Assembly: GCF_003148775.1 (NCBI RefSeq)
Contig: NZ_QGGW01000005.1
Span: forward strand, 62,001 to 126,000
From: Roseicyclus mahoneyensis
GTDB taxonomy: Bacteria; Pseudomonadota; Alphaproteobacteria; Rhodobacterales; Rhodobacteraceae
Direction: 5' to 3'
Length of the DNA stretch: 64,000 nucleotides
Part shown: in pieces, positions 62,013 through 64,000 of the stretch
Layout of the letters: every line of letters starts with the position of its first letter
How positions within the stretch are numbered: the first letter of the stretch is position 1
Translations under genes and position numbers: made by a program
Notes under the pieces: model-generated
Seen by the model: only the letters and a program-made list of their open reading frames with translations
The model's database searches: none
What the model was told of the DNA's origin: nothing

Positions 62013-62551
62013 TGCGCGCCTTTCTCGCCATCGCCATGCCTTCGGATGTGGCGGGTGCGCTGATCCGCCTGCAATCCACCATCCCCTTCGGCCGCCCGGT
62101 GCCCGAGGACAACCTGCACCTGACGCTGGCCTTTCTGGACGACGCGCCGGAACAGGCGCTGGAGGATCTGCACGACCTGATGACCGCCTTTCGCGCGCCG
62201 CCCGTCGAGATCCGTTTCACCGGGCTGGACAGTTTCACCGAGGGCGAGCGCGGGCTGATCTTCGCCGCCGTCGACCGCACCGATGCGCTGCAGGCGCTCC
62301 ACGACCGGCTCGCCTCGATCTGTCGGTCCGCAGGCCTTGACCTGCCGCGCCGCCGCTTCCGGCCCCATGTCACGCTGACCCGCGCCAATCGCCGCCCCGA
62401 CGGCACGGCACGCGACCGGCTGGCCGCCAGCCTTGGGCCCGTGCCCGGATTGCCGGGGTTCACCGCGCGGGCCGTCTCGCTCTACGAGTCCACCCTGACG
62501 CCGCGCGGCGCGATCCACGATCCCCTTGCCAGCTACCCGCTGACCGGCTGA
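62012..62551 (+). CDS. thpR: RNA 2',3'-cyclic phosphodiesterase (2H phosphoesterase, ThpR/LigT)
   Basis: A 179-residue two-histidine phosphoesterase. The paired motifs are HLTLAFL with His36 and HVTLTRA with His119. The family opens 2',3'-cyclic phosphates on RNA and can join 2'-5' ends in vitro. The start is set by the TGATG overlap with the ATPase stop. Its 3' end overlaps the recO 3' end by 19 bases on the other strand. Confidence 0.92.
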   Translation: MRAFLAIAMPSDVAGALIRLQSTIPFGRPVPEDNLHLTLAFLDDAPEQALEDLHDLMTAFRAPPVEIRFTGLDSFTEGERGLIFAAVDRTDALQALHDRLASICRSAGLDLPRRRFRPHVTLTRANRRPDGTARDRLAASLGPVPGLPGFTARAVSLYESTLTPRGAIHDPLASYPLTG

Positions 62552-63270
62552 GCGCGCGCCGCGATCAGGTCGACCAGCCGCTGCCGCGCGGGCGGCAGGG
62601 GTTTGTCGCCCAGCGAGGGCGCCAGATGTTCGGTCAGGAAATGCCCGGTCGTGCGCAGCCCCGCCACCACCTCGGCTGGATCGCCACCCGCCATGCCCCT
62701 CAGCGCGCCGGGCAGGGGCAAGAGCCGGTCAGCCCAGTCGCCCGCCCCCGCCACAGACACCGCGCGACCCGTGCGCGGCGAGACATAGGCCAGGTCTTGC
62801 GTCACCCCCGTTACCGCACAGGCCGACAGGTCGAGGCCGAACCCCGTCTCCTCCAGCAGCGCCAGTTCCCAGCCCAGATAGGCCTCGGGCCAGCGCCCCG
62901 CGCCCAGCCCGTCGAGCAACACAAGCGTCCGCGCATAAAGCGCCGGATAGGCATGGCGTTCGGGCAGGGCAAAGGCCAGCAGCGCGCAGACTGCCGACAA
63001 CCCGGCCAGCGACAACCGGTCGTCCATGGCATCCGCCGCGCGCCCCCGGATCAGGTCGACCGTGTAGCTTCCGAGATGCGCATCCAGCCGCGCCCGCCAT
63101 GTCGCGTCAAGCTGCGCGCCCGGCTGCAACAGCGGCGCCATCTTGCGCGATGCGCCGCCCCGGACCACGCCCATGTGCCGCCCCAGACCCTCGGTGAACA
63201 GATCGAGGATCGCGGCATGTTCCCCATGCCGCCGCACGCCCAGCAAGATCCCTTCGGCACGCCATTCCAT
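62533..63270 (-). CDS. recO: DNA repair protein RecO
   Basis: RecO (245 residues) anneals ssDNA and loads RecA with RecR. The N-terminal OB fold [20 protein letters not shown], the helical middle ([22 protein letters not shown]) and the C-terminus [17 protein letters not shown] fit. The zinc Cys residues of some RecO proteins are not obvious here. The start MEWRAEG at 63268-63270 is the family start; longer forms read across the divergent gene. Confidence 0.93.
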   Translation of the reverse strand: MEWRAEGILLGVRRHGEHAAILDLFTEGLGRHMGVVRGGASRKMAPLLQPGAQLDATWRARLDAHLGSYTVDLIRGRAADAMDDRLSLAGLSAVCALLAFALPERHAYPALYARTLVLLDGLGAGRWPEAYLGWELALLEETGFGLDLSACAVTGVTQDLAYVSPRTGRAVSVAGAGDWADRLLPLPGALRGMAGGDPAEVVAGLRTTGHFLTEHLAPSLGDKPLPPARQRLVDLIAARAQPVSG

Positions 63271-63333
63271 ACCTTGGCATATGCGCCCGGTGCCGCGCTT
63301 GTCCATTGCCGGGCTGCGTGGCAGGCTCCGCCC

Positions 63334-63951
63334 ATGTTTCCGGAGCTGTCCCGCACCGCCCGCCGCATGGCCCTGCTGATCGCGCTGATCTCGGCGGTCT
63401 CGCTCGGCGCGCAGTTTGTGCACCTGATGCAGGCGACGGGGCAGGGGCCTCTTGCGACCGTGGACGACATGGCGCGCTATTTCACCATCCTGACGCATAT
63501 GCTGGTGGTGGTGACCTTCACCATCGTCTCGCGGCCGATGCGCGACGGCGTGTCAGCCCCGTGGCTCGCGGCATTGACGCTGTCCGTGGTGATGGTGGGG
63601 CTGGTCTATCACCTGATCCTGTCCGGGCTGGTAAGCTTCACCGGGCTTGGCTGGTGGGCCGACCACGGCCTTCACACGGCAGGGCCGCTGGCCATCGCGC
63701 TGTGGTGGCTCATCCATGCGCCCAAGCGGCGGCTGGCTTACGCCGACCTGCCGATCTTCGTGCTCTGGCCCTCGGTCTATGTCGCCTATGCGTTGGGACG
63801 GGCGGCGCAGGACGGGGTCTACCCTTACCCCTTCATCGATCTGCCCGAGATCGGCGAGGCCGCGGCTGCGGTGAACATGGCGCTGTTGTTGGTGGTGTTC
63901 TTGCTGGGCGGCGTCGGAATGATCGCCATAGGTCGGTATGCGGACAGGTAG
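63334..63951 (+). CDS. Pr6Pr-family membrane protein
   Basis: A 205-residue membrane protein with six hydrophobic helices and the [17 protein letters not shown] and [12 protein letters not shown]-like [20 protein letters not shown] segments plus [19 protein letters not shown] of the Pr6Pr family, whose role is unknown. The ATG at 63334 is divergent from recO with 63 bases between. A GGTGCGCC hairpin follows the stop. Confidence 0.82.
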   Translation: MFPELSRTARRMALLIALISAVSLGAQFVHLMQATGQGPLATVDDMARYFTILTHMLVVVTFTIVSRPMRDGVSAPWLAALTLSVVMVGLVYHLILSGLVSFTGLGWWADHGLHTAGPLAIALWWLIHAPKRRLAYADLPIFVLWPSVYVAYALGRAAQDGVYPYPFIDLPEIGEAAAAVNMALLLVVFLLGGVGMIAIGRYADR

Positions 63952-63956
63952 GACAT

Positions 63957-63976
63957 GGTGCGCCTGAAGGCGCACC
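63957..63976. repeat. GGTGCGCC hairpin, copy 2
   Basis: The same 8-bp stem GGTGCGCC/GGCGCACC as at 60803-60822, with a TGAA loop, six bases after the Pr6Pr stop. The remaining bases to the window end hold nothing I can identify. Confidence 0.6.
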
Positions 63977-64000
63977 CCAAGACACTCACGCCAACCCATC

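Noticed and set aside
1-64000. CRISPR arrays, tRNA genes, prophage or insertion-sequence transposases
   Set aside because: No regularly spaced repeats, no tRNA-like T-loop in a cloverleaf context and no transposase or phage structural motifs were found by reading. A tRNAscan or Infernal run would be decisive.

Overview
The window is about 64 kb of chromosome, roughly two-thirds G+C, from an alphaproteobacterium, most likely Rhodobacteraceae (Rhodobacterales). The main clues are the regulatory PTS cluster chvI-chvG-hprK-rapZ-manX-ptsH divergent from pckA, a methylsuccinyl-CoA dehydrogenase of the ethylmalonyl-CoA pathway, SRP RNA beside dnaX-ybaB-recR, and divergent hemE/hemC with a PpsR/CrtJ-type TGTC-N10-GACA site. 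That site suggests a phototroph or a descendant of one. Most of the window is ordinary chromosomal DNA with tightly packed genes and many 4-base ATGA/GTGA overlaps.

Layout. 1-5.4 kb: YeeE/YedE transporter (cut by the edge), a THUMP RNA methyltransferase carrying an in-frame palindromic repeat, EF-P divergent from its lysylation enzyme EpmA, and pncB. 5.4-7.3 kb: a small accessory island with an A+T-richer two-gene membrane/HEPN cassette, tandem palindromic repeats and a ParDE toxin-antitoxin pair. 7.25-8.6 kb: arfB preceded by an unusual leader (18-codon ORF with a perfect Shine-Dalgarno, a folded RNA, a strong terminator, three phased GTGTAC repeats), then yhhQ. 8.6-22.4 kb: housekeeping genes (aminotransferase, sseA, smpB, trmO, dapA, lytic transglycosylase, D,D-carboxypeptidase, hemF, OMP, FAD oxidoreductase, hemE, hemC).

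22.5-31 kb is a surface-polysaccharide operon: the four dTDP-L-rhamnose genes interleaved with three sulfotransferases and an 840-residue two-domain glycosyltransferase. 31-34 kb is a CueR-controlled copper exporter. 34-42 kb holds a DMT transporter, an SRPBCC protein, a fourth sulfotransferase, nudC, a cyclic-nucleotide phosphodiesterase-like protein and an NMT1/THI5-type ABC transporter. 42.2-50.1 kb: SRP RNA, dnaX, ybaB, recR, hemolysin III, etfBA, DUF6473, hbd. 50.1-57.5 kb: the regulatory PTS/ChvGI block and pckA. 57.6-64 kb: DUF3859, TauE/SafE, mcd, an AAA ATPase coupled to thpR, recO and a Pr6Pr membrane protein.

The least explained pieces are the arfB leader, the membrane-HEPN pair, the sulfotransferase/rhamnose operon and the leaderless ATPase-ThpR pair. 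All functions are read from sequence motifs; no database search was run.
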